A stretch of 64,000 bases of DNA. It comes from Anadara kagoshimensis. Lineage: Eukaryota; Mollusca; Bivalvia; Arcoida; Arcidae. Both the position numbers and the translations under genes were made by a program. Below are positions 63,260 to 64,000 of this stretch, piece after piece (position 1 is the stretch's first letter; the number at the start of each line of letters is the position of its first letter). The notes beneath the pieces were generated by a model, which was given only the letters and a program-made list of their open reading frames with translations, was not told where the DNA came from and ran no database searches. The DNA is taken from NCBI GenBank assembly GCA_021292105.1, contig CM037865.1, positions 21,865,928 through 21,929,927 on the forward strand, in the 5' to 3' direction.

Positions 63260-63604
63260 GTAAAAACACATTTATATAAGTTATCAATGTTTCGGATTAT
63301 CAGTACTTGTGTTTAAGTATTGGGTCATGGTGTTTGATTAAAGTACATGCTGTCTCATTGTCTGAAACTATAAGGCCAGTTAAAATGTGAGCATGTAAAA
63401 TTTAGTGTTGAAGGTTCTTGGATGGAAAAAATTAAAAAGACATGTACATTTTAGATCCAAGATGTCCACCATTTACTGTAACTAGCAAAACCTGTAAATG
63501 GTCATTAGAGCTTTATATGTTCCAATTTTATTGAAATTTTAAATGTATTCTAAAATTAGAAAATTGGGTATTAAAATGTGTGACAGGTTTTTCTGTACAA
63601 GTTT

Positions 63605-64000
63605 TAGCTCACCTAAGCTATAGGCTCATTTAAGCTTTTGCCATCTGTCTTTGTCCATCATTTGTCTTCTTCATCCGGCATGCATTGTGTGTAAATTTTT
63701 CACATTTTAATAATCTCCTCTAAAACTACTGTGCCAAATTAGATGATATTTGGCAGTAATGGTGTCTAGGTGAAGGAATTTCAGATTTCAAATAGTAAAA
63801 TCTTTAAAAATCATCACCTCTGAGCATACAAGAGATGCAGCTTAGATATTTCGTATATAACATACTTAAGACACCTAGTTTCAGATTTGCACATAGCTGT
63901 AAGAACCAAAAGGGGGAAATAGCAAGTTACTCAAGGGGGATATTGTTAAAAATTAGTGTTTTTGTCAATGTAGTATTTAAGAGATAGTTCTAGTTTTATT
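63605..64000. mobile_element. Start of another CTCACCTGA-type repeat element
   Basis: It begins TTTTAGCTCACCTAAGCTAT and continues with the phrases CTCCTCTAAAACTACTGTGC and GGTGTCTAGGTGAAGGA, similar to the 5' part of the 49-kb element (TCCTCTGAAACTACTGGAC). It is cut by the window end. Confidence 0.55.

Overview
This is 64 kb of AT-rich, intron-dominated animal DNA. Two phase-consistent multi-exon genes on the + strand, a pair of related genes on the - strand, and dense tRNA-derived SINEs, MITEs, satellite arrays and microsatellites point to an invertebrate, most likely a bivalve mollusc. That placement is inferred from the repeat style (CTCACCTGA/GGGCCTCTTGTT elements with internal tandem units, short TIR elements, tRNA-headed SINEs). 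There is no diagnostic marker. I did not see any prokaryotic-type operon, CRISPR array or rRNA gene.

Layout. 1-4.7 kb: intergenic, with a SINE and MITEs. 4.7-11.1 kb: two paralogous - strand genes of an unrecognised Tyr/Ser/Gln/Trp-rich protein. The distal copy (9.0-11.0 kb) is intact with three coding exons. The proximal copy (4.7-5.9 kb) keeps frame throughout but has two Trp-to-stop changes and no visible first coding exon. A 166-bp tandem array bounded by inverted repeats lies just upstream of its second exon. 11.1-21.1 kb: repeats, including a MITE with flanking TA, the 3' end of a LINE, and a hairpin. 21.1-31.6 kb: a gasdermin (GSDME-like) gene in eight exons, with two satellite arrays in its first intron. 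31.6-39.3 kb: intergenic, with a mariner-like relic, a broken transposon-type ORF and SINEs. 39.4-64 kb: the first eleven coding exons of midasin (MDN1), covering the N-terminal domain and the first AAA+ module; the gene continues past the window. Its introns carry a 4.6-kb array of 145-bp units and two large elements with terminal inverted repeats.

Function. Gasdermin makes membrane pores after protease cleavage (pyroptosis). Midasin is the giant dynein-like AAA+ ATPase that releases assembly factors from pre-60S ribosomal particles. They share a strand, but I see no functional link. The - strand pair cannot be assigned a function from sequence.

Exon boundaries were read by eye from GT/AG signals, reading phase and family similarity; no transcript data were available.
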